From positions 1 through 44,391 of IMG/VR virus record IMGVR_UViG_3300036832_000197: a stretch of DNA of 44,391 nt. One strand, 5' to 3'. Shown here piece after piece: positions 1 to 7,336 of this stretch. This DNA is from a virus. Under the pieces are notes generated by a model. It ran no database searches, had not been told where the DNA came from, and saw only the letters and a list, made by a program, of their open reading frames with translations. The position numbers and the translations under genes are program-made. Positions within the stretch are counted from its first letter, which is position 1, and each line of letters begins with the position of its first letter.

Positions 1-127
1 GGATTCGTTAGGCATTTCCATCGCGCCACTTTCACTCTCCGAATACCGCTGCTCACGCTTCCCTTCCAGATGAACCAGTCTCCCAACTTCGCCACATCTA
101 GTAGAGGCTTGGCCCACTCGGAGAAGT
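1..127. repeat. Terminal direct repeat, left copy (assembly overlap)
   Basis: These 127 bases are identical to 44265-44391. A perfect overlap of exactly 127 bases at both ends is what a de Bruijn assembler with k=127 leaves on a circular contig, so this is most likely an artefact of linearising a circle and not a packaged terminal repeat. The unique genome is then 44,264 bp. A real circle in the assembly fits circularly permuted or cohesive-ended phage DNA. Confidence 0.9.
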
Positions 128-2858
128 CCTGGCGGCTAATAGTGATCATGATATTCTCAGTATCATCCTCCACCATAGCGTTTAAGAACGCAGTCTGATC
201 TCCCTGCATTACCCTCCCACCACGCTTGGCCACTAGGATAGGCTCATTGTGGTCGCGCAGTATCTTCTTCACTAGCTTGGCTATGAACACTACCTGGCCA
301 TTGTCCTTTGCGGTAATGGTGTTAAGCGTCCGAAGGTCCGAGTCAATGTTGTGCTTCTTCGGATTCTTAAAGATATGACCGAAACGTTCCTGTGCCTCGA
401 ACACCTGGTCATAGGGAGTCCTGCCATTGTTTAGTAGGTCTATCTCACGCCTAGAGAAGGGCACTGCCCCTTCCTGGCCATTATGAGTGGCCCGTTTACG
501 GATGATGTTCTCTGCTAGCTTGGGCCCAATCCCTACAATGCCTGTAAGGCCACCTATTAGCTTGCCTTCGGCCACCGTCCAATTCTCCATACTAAGGAGT
601 GGGTCAAAAGGCTTGTAGCTGTAGCCTTCCTTGACTAGCTCACGCAGCAGCTTAATAGACTGGTCCGAGTCCTTAGCATTGCGAAGGCATGCGGCACCAA
701 ACTCCAGTGGATAATGAGCCTTCAATACGCAGCACCAATAGCTGATCGTGCCATAGGCTACTGCATGGGACCGATTAAAGGCCCATGAGCCCATGGTGTT
801 GATCTTGTCCCAAATCTCCTTAGCAACACTCTCCTTCATATGGTGCTTAGTCCTAGCTCCATCCCAAAACTTTTTCCAGTAGGTGTCGAAATACTCCTTG
901 CCATAGCTCTTGGACATAGCCTTACGCAACTGACTTACGTCCTCCCACGAGAGTGCTCCCACTTGGCGAGCTATCTCCATCACCTGCTCCTGGTAGATGA
1001 TCACGCCATACGTCACTGCTGTAATCTCCTTGAGCAACTCGTGCTGGTAGCTAACCTTAGTTTTGCCGCTGCGTCGTTGGACATATTCCTCGGTCCCACC
1101 ACTCATCAATGGCCCAGGCCTAGCTAGGGCAGTGAGGCTAGCTATATCCTCGAAGGATTCCACTTTGAACTGCTTGGTGCAGTTTTGGACAGCGAATCCT
1201 TCAAACTGGAATATGCCGGAGAAGCGTTGGTTGTTAAGAACCGAGAATGCTGCCTTATCATCTAGTGGGTGGTTGAGCAGCTGCTCACGAGTCCATTTAA
1301 TCTGGTCCAGGGTATCCTGTAACGTGCTCAAGGTCCTTAGCCCAAGGCAGTCTATCTTGAGCATCCGTAGGTCCTCGGCATCAAACTTGTCGAGCATGAC
1401 ATTGCCACTCTGGTTATGCACTGGGCAATAATTAAAGACCTTATCCGCGGTGATCACAATCCCAGCAGCATGCATACCTGTGTGGCTAGCGTGTCCCTCT
1501 AGCCTTCCAGCTATAGTCATCTCAGGATACTTCTCCAGTAGCAGCTTACCCAGTGTGAGCTGTTCAAAGGTATCCATGACGCAATATTCAGCTCTAGCAT
1601 CGCCACTACTACGCTCAATGATGCTGTTCTTAAATTCTGCCACCTCCCATAGAGGTATCTTTAACTCCTTACTTGTGACCATGATGGCAGACCTAGCCTT
1701 AAACACATTGATGGTCCCTAGCCTAGCTACATTGTCGTGGCCATACTTCTCCCGCAGGTATTCAAACACAAGGTCCCTCTTATCATCTGCGAAGTCTATA
1801 TCAATGTCAGGATAGTCCTCACGGTTGATGTCGATGAATCGCTCAAAGAGTAGCTTGTGTGGGATAGGATCAATGTCCGTAATTCCGAGGAGATAGCACA
1901 CAAGGCTGCCACAGCTTGACCCACGCGCAGGACCTACTAGCATACGCTCCTTAGCCCACGCTACCATGTCGGAGACTACAAAGAAATAATCATCAAACTC
2001 CTTCTCATGTATCAATTTTAATTCGCGCTGTAGCCTAGTTGTGTATTCAGGAGTCATCTTCAATCCACGCTTTTTAATACCTGCCTGGCACAGCTTCTCT
2101 AGTGTAGTGGTAACCTTCGGATGAACCATTGTAGCAGTGGGGATGGTAGCCTTACATGCTGTTGCTATCTTAGTGGTGTTGACTAAGGCATGTGCTAGGA
2201 TTTTGCGACTGAATCCTTTTTCCTCTAGGAGCTGCTGCCATTCCCATTCCTGTATAATGTAGCTTGGTGGTGTCCGCATCTGTGCTGCCTTAAGACCGAG
2301 GATGACCTGATACAGGGCCAAGTCTCCAGCATTGGTGAATAGGTTGTCCTGTGTAGCTATAGGAGTGTAGCCTAGCCGCAAGCCTTCATTAACCACAGCA
2401 GGATTCGACATCTGATTTAGTTCCACAAAGTAATTGCTTCTAGGCTTACGCAACAGCTTCCAATCAGGAAACAGGCCCAGCAGCACAAATAGGTCCTTGC
2501 TCACGCTCGTCAGCATTGAGTAGTCTATACGTGGGACATAGTAGAAATGCTGCGTGGCTAGGGTAACCAGCTCATACATCTCCCGCAGTCCCTTGGTATT
2601 GGCGGCTAGGAGCGTGACATAATTGATAGGTTGTTTAATTCTCCCTAGGTCCACATCCTCCACAACGGCCAATTCTACACCGAAGATAGGCCTGTGACCC
2701 GTGCGGACACACTCCTTGGCCCACCTTATGTGGCCCCATGTGCCATTACGGTCTGTGATAGCCGCTGGGGATTGTGGTTCCTGTGCTGCTAGGACTTCGG
2801 CAATACGTCCAACAGCATATCCGAAGGAGTATTCAGTGCGATTGGTAAGGTGTATCAT
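1..2858 (-). CDS. dnaE: DNA polymerase III alpha subunit, family C (DnaE-like); 3' end continues at 44264-44246
   Basis: Replicative DNA polymerase of the DnaE type. Read across the circular join the gene is 2877 nt (958 residues), starting at ATG 2858-2856 and stopping at 44248-44246. The polymerase active site is visible: PDIDIDF with Asp351 and Asp353, and KIDCLGLRTL with Asp503. Further family marks are the segment around residues 260-350 (GPARGSSCGS), AFNRSHAVAY in the finger region, a helix-hairpin-helix GIGPKLAENI and a C-terminal OB-like fold. It is shorter than bacterial DnaE (about 1160), lacking the tau-binding end. The N-terminal PHP domain is degenerate: HLTNRTEYS replaces the usual HLHVHTEYS, so its own proofreading is unlikely, which fits the separate DnaQ gene at 3373-3915. 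It starts 4 bp after the preceding gene's stop. Confidence 0.95.
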   Translation of the reverse strand, partial: MIHLTNRTEYSFGYAVGRIAEVLAAQEPQSPAAITDRNGTWGHIRWAKECVRTGHRPIFGVELAVVEDVDLGRIKQPINYVTLLAANTKGLREMYELVTLATQHFYYVPRIDYSMLTSVSKDLFVLLGLFPDWKLLRKPRSNYFVELNQMSNPAVVNEGLRLGYTPIATQDNLFTNAGDLALYQVILGLKAAQMRTPPSYIIQEWEWQQLLEEKGFSRKILAHALVNTTKIATACKATIPTATMVHPKVTTTLEKLCQAGIKKRGLKMTPEYTTRLQRELKLIHEKEFDDYFFVVSDMVAWAKERMLVGPARGSSCGSLVCYLLGITDIDPIPHKLLFERFIDINREDYPDIDIDFADDKRDLVFEYLREKYGHDNVARLGTINVFKARSAIMVTSKELKIPLWEVAEFKNSIIERSSGDARAEYCVMDTFEQLTLGKLLLEKYPEMTIAGRLEGHASHTGMHAAGIVITADKVFNYCPVHNQSGNVMLDKFDAEDLRMLKIDCLGLRTLSTLQDTLDQIKWTREQLLNHPLDDKAAFSVLNNQRFSGIFQFEGFAVQNCTKQFKVESFEDIASLTALARPGPLMSGGTEEYVQRRSGKTKVSYQHELLKEITAVTYGVIIYQEQVMEIARQVGALSWEDVSQLRKAMSKSYGKEYFDTYWKKFWDGARTKHHMKESVAKEIWDKINTMGSWAFNRSHAVAYGTISYWCCVLKAHYPLEFGAACLRNAKDSDQSIKLLRELVKEGYSYKPFDPLLSMENWTVAEGKLIGGLTGIVGIGPKLAENIIRKRATHNGQEGAVPFSRREIDLLNNGRTPYDQVFEAQERFGHIFKNPKKHNIDSDLRTLNTITAKDNGQVVFIAKLVKKILRDHNEPILVAKRGGRVMQGDQTAFLNAMVEDDTENIMITISRQDFSEWAKPLLDVAKLGDWFIWKGSVSSGIRRVKVARWKCLTN

Positions 2859-2862
2859 AGAT

Positions 2863-3153
2863 CTATTCCAAGGTATGGCGTGGAAGGGATTGGTCATAAT
2901 TGAAGCCAGGATATTTCTCTGCCAACTCCCGTAGCTTATTGTCTCGATAGGCTTCTAGTATCTCCTGCCGACTAGGAAATATAGTAGAAAGCCTATGGCC
3001 ACGCTTCAGTTGTAACAGGCCCATGGCTATGAACATCTCCCTAATCTTCTCCCACTCTGCCCTAGTGAATTCTCCCTCAATGGCAATTTGTCCCTTAACA
3101 TAAGGGTCACCACGAGGATTCATTTCATGAAAGGCTGCTCGTTCAATATACAC
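2863..3153 (-). CDS. Hypothetical protein, 96 aa
   Basis: I do not recognise this protein. It is mixed in charge, soluble looking, with a predicted helical C-terminal half (around EILEAYRDNKLRELAEKY). It overlaps the upstream gene (3143-3406) by 11 bp and ends 4 bp before the polymerase start, so it is part of the same leftward operon and would be co-translated with the polymerase. A small replisome accessory role is possible from position only. Confidence 0.6.
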   Translation of the reverse strand: MYIERAAFHEMNPRGDPYVKGQIAIEGEFTRAEWEKIREMFIAMGLLQLKRGHRLSTIFPSRQEILEAYRDNKLRELAEKYPGFNYDQSLPRHTLE

Positions 3154-3406
3154 GTGTGACGCTCCTAAATAGTTTGAGCTGCTGATTACTTAGTTTCATT
3201 TGTCTAGTTATCCTACCACAGCGAGAACACACCCACAGCAGCACTCGGTGATCCTGACGCTTGCGGTATAATTCCTCCTTGTGGCTACCTGCCCAGACAC
3301 ATAGCACGTGCCGCCACAGCCTCTTGCGCCATGGCTCCCGTTTAATTATGGTAACAAAATCATCATAGTCATTCACAATACAATAGCTCCTTTCTTTACT
3401 AACCAC
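3143..3406 (-). CDS. Hypothetical basic protein with one CxxC, 87 aa
   Basis: Basic protein rich in Arg, Trp and Lys with a single CSRCG motif near residue 60 and another Cys at about residue 36; this is too little for a full four-ligand zinc site on its own. Its start lies 34 bp inside the end of the DnaQ-like gene, a long overlap, so the true start may be further downstream. Position between the exonuclease and polymerase genes suggests a replication context. Function unknown. Confidence 0.5.
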   Translation of the reverse strand: MVSKERSYCIVNDYDDFVTIIKREPWRKRLWRHVLCVWAGSHKEELYRKRQDHRVLLWVCSRCGRITRQMKLSNQQLKLFRSVTRVY

Positions 3407-3915
3407 TTCAAGCAGGTTATGGTATCTGTCACATCCACATCAGTCCTATGCGCTCCCTTGCGCTTCTTGCCAGTTACCATCTCATATAACTCATCCAACT
3501 TCAGCCTCCTCTTCAACAAGTGGCCACTAGCTTCCACAGTGCATACTAGCCTAGAGGCCCAAGGAAACTGTAGAGCCTTACCTATCCTTGCCATTTCAAA
3601 GGCCATCAACCCATGTTCAAACTTACAGTTGTGAGCTACCATAATGAATTCTCCTAGGAACATGCGGCAGAAGGTAGCATAGTGAAACTCGAAAGGCTTA
3701 GCAGCATTGAGGTCCGATTGCCTAATGTGACTTATGCGTAAGACTTCATCATTGATAGTTTCACGTGGGTTGATGAAGAATGTCTCACGCTCTAGCTCCT
3801 TTAGGCTCTTGTTGTCTAGTCGTGCCAGGGTGGCCTCTATTATGCGTGGCTGTTTCTTCTCCGGCAGGTTGTCAGCTCCTATGAGTCCAGTGGTTTCAAA
3901 GTCTAATACTATCAT
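3373..3915 (-). CDS. dnaQ: DnaQ-like 3'-5' exonuclease (proofreading type)
   Basis: A DEDDh-family exonuclease of 180 residues, the size of the catalytic domain of the epsilon subunit. Exo I is DFETTGL with Asp5 and Glu7. Exo III is HRTDVD with His156 and Asp161, spaced as in epsilon. Exo II reads AHNCKFEHG, so the residue aligned with the usual catalytic Asp (Asp103 of E. coli epsilon) is Glu100. This conservative change may keep, weaken or alter metal binding. There is no clamp-binding or polymerase-binding tail that I recognise. It lies 0.5 kb upstream of the family C polymerase in the same operon, so it most likely supplies proofreading; processing of RNA or recombination ends is the alternative. 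Confidence 0.88.
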   Translation of the reverse strand: MIVLDFETTGLIGADNLPEKKQPRIIEATLARLDNKSLKELERETFFINPRETINDEVLRISHIRQSDLNAAKPFEFHYATFCRMFLGEFIMVAHNCKFEHGLMAFEMARIGKALQFPWASRLVCTVEASGHLLKRRLKLDELYEMVTGKKRKGAHRTDVDVTDTITCLKWLVKKGAIVL

Positions 3916-4027
3916 AACACCTTTCAGTCCACAATCTAAATCGCCACCATGCTTCTATAAGTAATTTGCGCCAGCCATGAGATTTGCTCCACCTCATTAG
4001 CAAGTGTCGTTGCTCTTTCATTTTCAT
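3896..4027 (-). CDS. Small basic protein, 43 aa
   Basis: A short open frame starting MKMKEQRHLLMRWSKS and rich in Trp, Arg and Lys. Its ATG overlaps the stop of the upstream 66-residue gene as ATGA (4027-4024), and its own end overlaps the DnaQ-like gene by 20 bp. The coupling pattern is the same as for the recognised genes in this block, which is the main reason to accept it. No function can be assigned. Confidence 0.5.
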   Translation of the reverse strand: MKMKEQRHLLMRWSKSHGWRKLLIEAWWRFRLWTERCYDSIRL

Positions 4028-4224
4028 ATGCTGAGTGCCTTTATTCTTGTTTCCACTGACCTGTATCTACGTTTAAGGTCACGCAGGTATTCTAGGTCCT
4101 TGGGCTTACCTTCCAGTTGACATTTTTCCTCCCATGCCAGCACTAAGGCCCTGAGCATACCCTCCTGGTCAAAGAGGTTAGTGCGTTGCCGCTGTCGCTT
4201 CTGCTCCATTGTTTTCTTCATCAT
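4024..4224 (-). CDS. Hypothetical basic protein, 66 aa
   Basis: A Lys/Arg/Gln-rich, probably helical protein without a motif I know. It overlaps the end of the upstream 100-residue gene by 47 bp, so one of its later start codons may be used: Met2, Met6 and Met23 are all available, and Met23 would remove the overlap. Its stop is coupled by ATGA to the 43-residue gene that follows. Confidence 0.5.
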   Translation of the reverse strand: MMKKTMEQKRQRQRTNLFDQEGMLRALVLAWEEKCQLEGKPKDLEYLRDLKRRYRSVETRIKALSI

Positions 4225-4480
4225 CTGCCTCTAGTGAATTGTCCCATAGCTGTTGGAAGGTGGTTGTTTCCCTAGTATAGCTCATCTCCCACTCCTTGTC
4301 GAAGTTGAGATTGAAGGCAGTAAAGATGCGACGGTGGATGTCTCGGTTCAATCTTTCTGTGACCTTGGTTAGGTCCCCACCTAGTAATCGCACCTGTAGT
4401 TGCCGAGGTATTTGGAGAGTAAACACCTCACCAATTCGATCACAACTGACGCCTTGCGCTTTTAATAGCTCCTTAATCAT
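4178..4480 (-). CDS. Hypothetical protein, 100 aa
   Basis: Unrecognised soluble protein. The first 80 residues look like a folded alpha/beta domain (alternating hydrophobic strands around FTLQIPRQLQVRLL, then helices), and the tail is acidic and low complexity (EADDEENNGAEATAATH). It follows the DUF3820 gene with a 4-bp overlap (ATGA around 4480-4477), so it belongs to the same leftward operon. Confidence 0.6.
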   Translation of the reverse strand: MIKELLKAQGVSCDRIGEVFTLQIPRQLQVRLLGGDLTKVTERLNRDIHRRIFTAFNLNFDKEWEMSYTRETTTFQQLWDNSLEADDEENNGAEATAATH

Positions 4481-4698
4481 ATGTCTTCCCTTTCATCTGG
4501 TGGTATAAAGTCTGGGCATTCCTGCAACAGACTGTTCATGTTTTCTTCTATGTATTTCTTCACTGCGAAATGGTTACAACCTACCTCCCACAGCCACAGG
4601 AGATAGTCTGCTGGGACATCCTCCATTGCGCGTGGGCCCTCAGGAGGCTTCGAGTATTTGCCAAAGGGCATTAGGTCCTTATCTGTTAGTGCGTTCAT
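4477..4698 (-). CDS. DUF3820 / ExoX C-terminal-like protein, 73 aa
   Basis: The core MPFGKYSKPPEGPRAMEDVP followed by ADYLLWL is the hallmark of DUF3820, which is related to the C-terminal domain of exodeoxyribonuclease X. The start at 4698 is chosen over the longer frame (4728) because a strong ribosome site, AGGAGG at 4710-4705, lies just upstream and the ATG overlaps the SDR stop as ATGA. In bacteria this domain is often attached to DnaQ-type exonucleases. Here it stands alone, three genes upstream of a DnaQ-like gene, suggesting it may act with that enzyme on DNA. That link is inference. Confidence 0.8.
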   Translation of the reverse strand: MNALTDKDLMPFGKYSKPPEGPRAMEDVPADYLLWLWEVGCNHFAVKKYIEENMNSLLQECPDFIPPDEREDI

Positions 4699-5462
4699 CG
4701 TTGTCCTCCTGCTAATTCTATTTGACAACCTGAGAGATAGGTAGTGTGTGGCTTTAGAAGGTCCATAACCAGTTCCGCTATTTCATCAGTCTGTAGGATG
4801 TGAGACCGAATAGGTGAGTCATTCCAGTATGCTTCTGCCTCCTTCCTTGCCAGGAATCGGTAGCGCATAAGACCTTCAATTGTTTCCTCCGACATAGGTG
4901 TGCCCTCGGTATTAGAAGGATGAATCATGAAGACATCAAAGCCTTTAGGTGTCAGCTCCCATGCTAGACATCTTCCTAGCATAGCTACACCCGCCTTGCT
5001 AGCACAATAGACTGCGGACCCATTAAGCACACACCTATGGGCCATAGAACCTATGATAATGATGCGCTTCCGTTCATTGGCGTAGATGTTAGCCTTCACA
5101 AAGGTCTGAATAGTCCTAGCTGTGCCATATAGGTTTACATCCAATATAGCCTTCATCTTCTCATATGGTAGGTCCTCAAACCAGTCTAGATAGGTCACTC
5201 CATGGCTTAGAATCAGGACATTACGATTTTGAAAACTGGGTAGGTTTTGGTCATCTCTAACATCAAAGTCAGTGCCCCATATTCTGCTGCAGATTTTTGA
5301 AGCAGCTAGCCTTTTAGCTATGGCTTGTCCAATGGAGTTATTCTTTGTGGCTCCTACGATTATAGCACGAATGTCCGAGGGATTCCATTTCTTGTGACCA
5401 TGTAGGTCTAATAGCTGTCGCAGGTAATTGCTGCTGGCATGTGCCTTAATGTTTGGGATCAT
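4695..5462 (-). CDS. Short-chain dehydrogenase/reductase (SDR)
   Basis: NAD(P)-dependent oxidoreductase of the classical SDR size (255 residues). Visible motifs: the nucleotide-binding turn VGATKNNSIG (residues 36-45, a variant of TGxxxGIG), an acidic stretch DFDVRD near 66-71, LSHG at 85-88 in the place of NNAG, and the full catalytic tetrad Asn110 (DVNLYG), Ser139 (IIGSM), Tyr152 and Lys156 (YCASK). The substrate cannot be inferred from sequence. It overlaps the upstream gene by 17 bp and is coupled by ATGA to the DUF3820 gene, so it is an integral part of the replication operon rather than a stray insertion. An SDR here is unusual for a phage of this size. Confidence 0.88.
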   Translation of the reverse strand: MIPNIKAHASSNYLRQLLDLHGHKKWNPSDIRAIIVGATKNNSIGQAIAKRLAASKICSRIWGTDFDVRDDQNLPSFQNRNVLILSHGVTYLDWFEDLPYEKMKAILDVNLYGTARTIQTFVKANIYANERKRIIIIGSMAHRCVLNGSAVYCASKAGVAMLGRCLAWELTPKGFDVFMIHPSNTEGTPMSEETIEGLMRYRFLARKEAEAYWNDSPIRSHILQTDEIAELVMDLLKPHTTYLSGCQIELAGGQR

Positions 5463-5757
5463 GTCTGCCTTTCTTTTGTTGTTGTATGTATGTCTCTATC
5501 ATAAATGTGTAAACGCCATCGTCATGGATGGAGTCTAGGTGGGTGTGCCTGGTCTGGACAAAGCGTGTTAGCTTACCCACCTTCCAGCTCATCCAATGAA
5601 ACAGCACAAAGTCCTCCTCGGTCCTCAGTGTGATCCCATTAGGATACAGGGCCACAAACACCTTGCCTACCATCTCCCAGTTATTGCTATATTGACGATT
5701 CTTCTGCCGGAAGGTCCTGGCTGCTTTAAGTAATGTCTTGTGGGCCTTTAGTTTCAT
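5446..5757 (-). CDS. Small phage protein, possibly nucleotide-modification associated (DUF6378/DUF1599-like)
   Basis: A 103-residue, mostly helical protein with the pattern RQYSNNWEMVGKVF, then PNGITLRTEEDFVLFHW, then KLTRF, then HLDSIHDDGVYTFMIE. From memory this order resembles small phage proteins placed in DUF6378 or the nucleotide-modification-associated DUF1599 group, related to all-alpha nucleotide pyrophosphohydrolases (MazG-like). The acidic/His residues DSIHD could bind metal. I cannot verify the family. It lies between a HAD phosphatase and an SDR gene, overlapping both (32 and 17 bp), which agrees with a role in nucleotide metabolism. Confidence 0.6.
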   Translation of the reverse strand: MKLKAHKTLLKAARTFRQKNRQYSNNWEMVGKVFVALYPNGITLRTEEDFVLFHWMSWKVGKLTRFVQTRHTHLDSIHDDGVYTFMIETYIQQQKKGRHDPKH

Positions 5758-6088
5758 GGTGTAAACACTCTATACAATTAGGATTCATAGCTCTATCATC
5801 CCATAGCATAGCCATTTCTGGGTCTTTCTCACAGGTTATGGGAAGAGGCTTTCCAAATGTATCAATACAAAATGCCTGGATCACTCGTCCACCTATAGCT
5901 GGATCAGAATACATAGGATGCACCCGCGAAGTAAAGATGCGGACCTCAATTCCTTGTTCCAGCCAGTTCCTTATCCGATTGACCATAGCCTCTATTGGTT
6001 TTCCTACCGCAGCTGGGTTTCGGTCCCCACAGTAGGTGACCAGCGTTCCATCGAAGTCCACGCCTATCCATCCCTTATAGGTATTCAC
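5726..6088 (-). CDS. HAD-superfamily phosphatase-like protein
   Basis: A compact 120-residue HAD-fold protein. Motif I is VDFDGTL with nucleophile Asp11 and acid/base Asp13; motif II is IFTSR with Thr53/Ser54; Lys88 is a plausible motif III lysine; motif IV is WDDRA with Asp97 and Asp98. There is no cap domain, so the substrate may be large (a nucleic-acid end or protein) or a small phosphate ester such as a nucleotide. Similar short proteins are common in phages and are related to the phosphatase half of polynucleotide kinases. It overlaps both neighbours, so it is translated as part of the operon. Confidence 0.8.
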   Translation of the reverse strand: MNTYKGWIGVDFDGTLVTYCGDRNPAAVGKPIEAMVNRIRNWLEQGIEVRIFTSRVHPMYSDPAIGGRVIQAFCIDTFGKPLPITCEKDPEMAMLWDDRAMNPNCIECLHHETKGPQDIT

Positions 6089-6290
6089 TAGGCAATCTCC
6101 TCACTGGCAACTGATCTGTGTCTTTACGCCATTGGGCCACCTGGTGTCTTATCTCTATCATGTATAGAAGGGTAAGACCCACGCGCCTTTTAATTTCTTC
6201 ACTGCTGGGTGGTGGCTCCTTAAAGTTAATACCATTGGCACCTCCCATAAGGTGGGCCATGATTAGTTCATCATCTTCATTTATTGCCAT
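6075..6290 (-). CDS. Hypothetical protein, 71 aa
   Basis: An acidic N-terminal part followed by a helical segment (LTLLYMIEIRHQVAQW) that is amphipathic, not long enough for a clear membrane span. It begins 3 bp after the ThyX-like gene and overlaps the HAD gene by 14 bp. I do not recognise it; the tight packing supports that it is real. Confidence 0.55.
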   Translation of the reverse strand: MAINEDDELIMAHLMGGANGINFKEPPPSSEEIKRRVGLTLLYMIEIRHQVAQWRKDTDQLPVRRLPSEYL

Positions 6291-6293
6291 CTG

Positions 6294-7016
6294 TTACTCC
6301 TTTCTCAATAGGTCTATCAATTTACAGCACTTGATAAATTTAGCTTCATCTCCCACGACCCACGAGGAATTTTTAATTTCATTTTCCAACTCCCTAGCTA
6401 TAGCCACTTTATCAGGAATTAGAAAGTCACTGGCCCATGGGTGAACCTTGAGGACTTCTTCCACCATAGCCACTACCACGCTTCGGTATTCATCCTGCAC
6501 CCGCGCAGTCCACCTCTTACGCACCAGGTCCGAGAGGGCACGCAGGTTAAACTGGGCTATGATGTTGGTGTGGATATTGGTGGGAAGGACACCACGGGCG
6601 TCCTGCACAGCTGCTCCCTTAGCTAGCAGGGCATCATAGCCTTCCTGAATCCTCCGCATGGTAGCATCATAGATGGCCCTGAGGACAGGATTAGAAATGA
6701 TGGTGGGTCCTGTCTCATAAGTGAATGCCTCCATCTTGTTGACCCTTTGAGCCTGCTGTGCGTAGCTACCTGTGCGTGTCCTTACTAGCTGATGCGTGAA
6801 GGCTCGTGTGACGTCTAGGATTTCAAAGGTGTAGGTGACAAACTCCCATGAGCTAGGGACCGTCTTGGCAATGTAGGCTAGTTCAATTGCCTTTTCTTCA
6901 TCCGTCATTTTACCGATCTTGGCACGTGTTTCGCTGCCCTGAGTAAGCCTTGTGGCCTTAGTGTAAATGAGCTTCTCCTCAGCATCTCGTGTGAAGTCAA
7001 TTATTGTTACTTTCAT
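6294..7016 (-). CDS. thyX: ThyX-like flavin-dependent thymidylate synthase, divergent signature
   Basis: A 240-residue ThyX homologue, the usual length. The region FTHQLVRTRTGSYAQQAQR (about 73-91) aligns with the ThyX signature RHRxxSxNExSxR, and NLRALSDLVRKRWTARVQDE aligns with the C-terminal dUMP-binding region. Differences from the signature are His to Thr at 80, Asn to Ala at 86, Glu to Gln at 87 and the RHRx7S serine to Ala at 89. The two outer arginines (79, 81) and Arg91 are kept. ThyX makes dTMP from dUMP using folate, FAD and NADPH. The serine is known to be dispensable in some ThyX enzymes, so activity is possible, but a changed substrate or reaction is a fair alternative. It is coupled by ATGA to the upstream gene. 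Confidence 0.85.
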   Translation of the reverse strand: MKVTIIDFTRDAEEKLIYTKATRLTQGSETRAKIGKMTDEEKAIELAYIAKTVPSSWEFVTYTFEILDVTRAFTHQLVRTRTGSYAQQAQRVNKMEAFTYETGPTIISNPVLRAIYDATMRRIQEGYDALLAKGAAVQDARGVLPTNIHTNIIAQFNLRALSDLVRKRWTARVQDEYRSVVVAMVEEVLKVHPWASDFLIPDKVAIARELENEIKNSSWVVGDEAKFIKCCKLIDLLRKE

Positions 7017-7336
7017 TTGATGTATGGTTTTAATTGATTGAGATCAATTCTTCTGTTGATGTTGTGGTATCCATCCTTCTTCTTCTTCATTGTGCCATGG
7101 TATGAAAAACTTAAGGCATTATTTGGCTTGCCTGGACGTGGGATGAGACTCCAGCAACCACCATTACTCCCTTTAATTGTTATTGGTATTGGGTCTCCTT
7201 TTTCATTGAGAGGAAATTCAATACCATGTATTGTTTTAGTCCTTGGTTGTTTAGCTACTATTTTGCCCTGTAGCTCCAGGCCATGTTCAACTAACAATGC
7301 ATTTATTGCTTTCTCTAGCTGTTTATCTTTCATCAT
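7013..7336 (-). CDS. Hypothetical protein, 107 aa
   Basis: Unrecognised soluble protein with a basic N-terminal helix and a beta-rich centre (IHGIEFPLNEKGDPIPITIK). It lies between the FAD oxidoreductase gene, whose ATG region it overlaps by 14 bp, and the ThyX-like gene, to which it is joined by ATGA. This places it inside a flavoprotein cluster, but no motif shows a role. Confidence 0.6.
   Translation of the reverse strand: MMKDKQLEKAINALLVEHGLELQGKIVAKQPRTKTIHGIEFPLNEKGDPIPITIKGSNGGCWSLIPRPGKPNNALSFSYHGTMKKKKDGYHNINRRIDLNQLKPYIK

Noticed and set aside
840-1815. Rightward frames in the first 2 kb
   Set aside because: They are antisense to the polymerase gene, whose motifs are certain.
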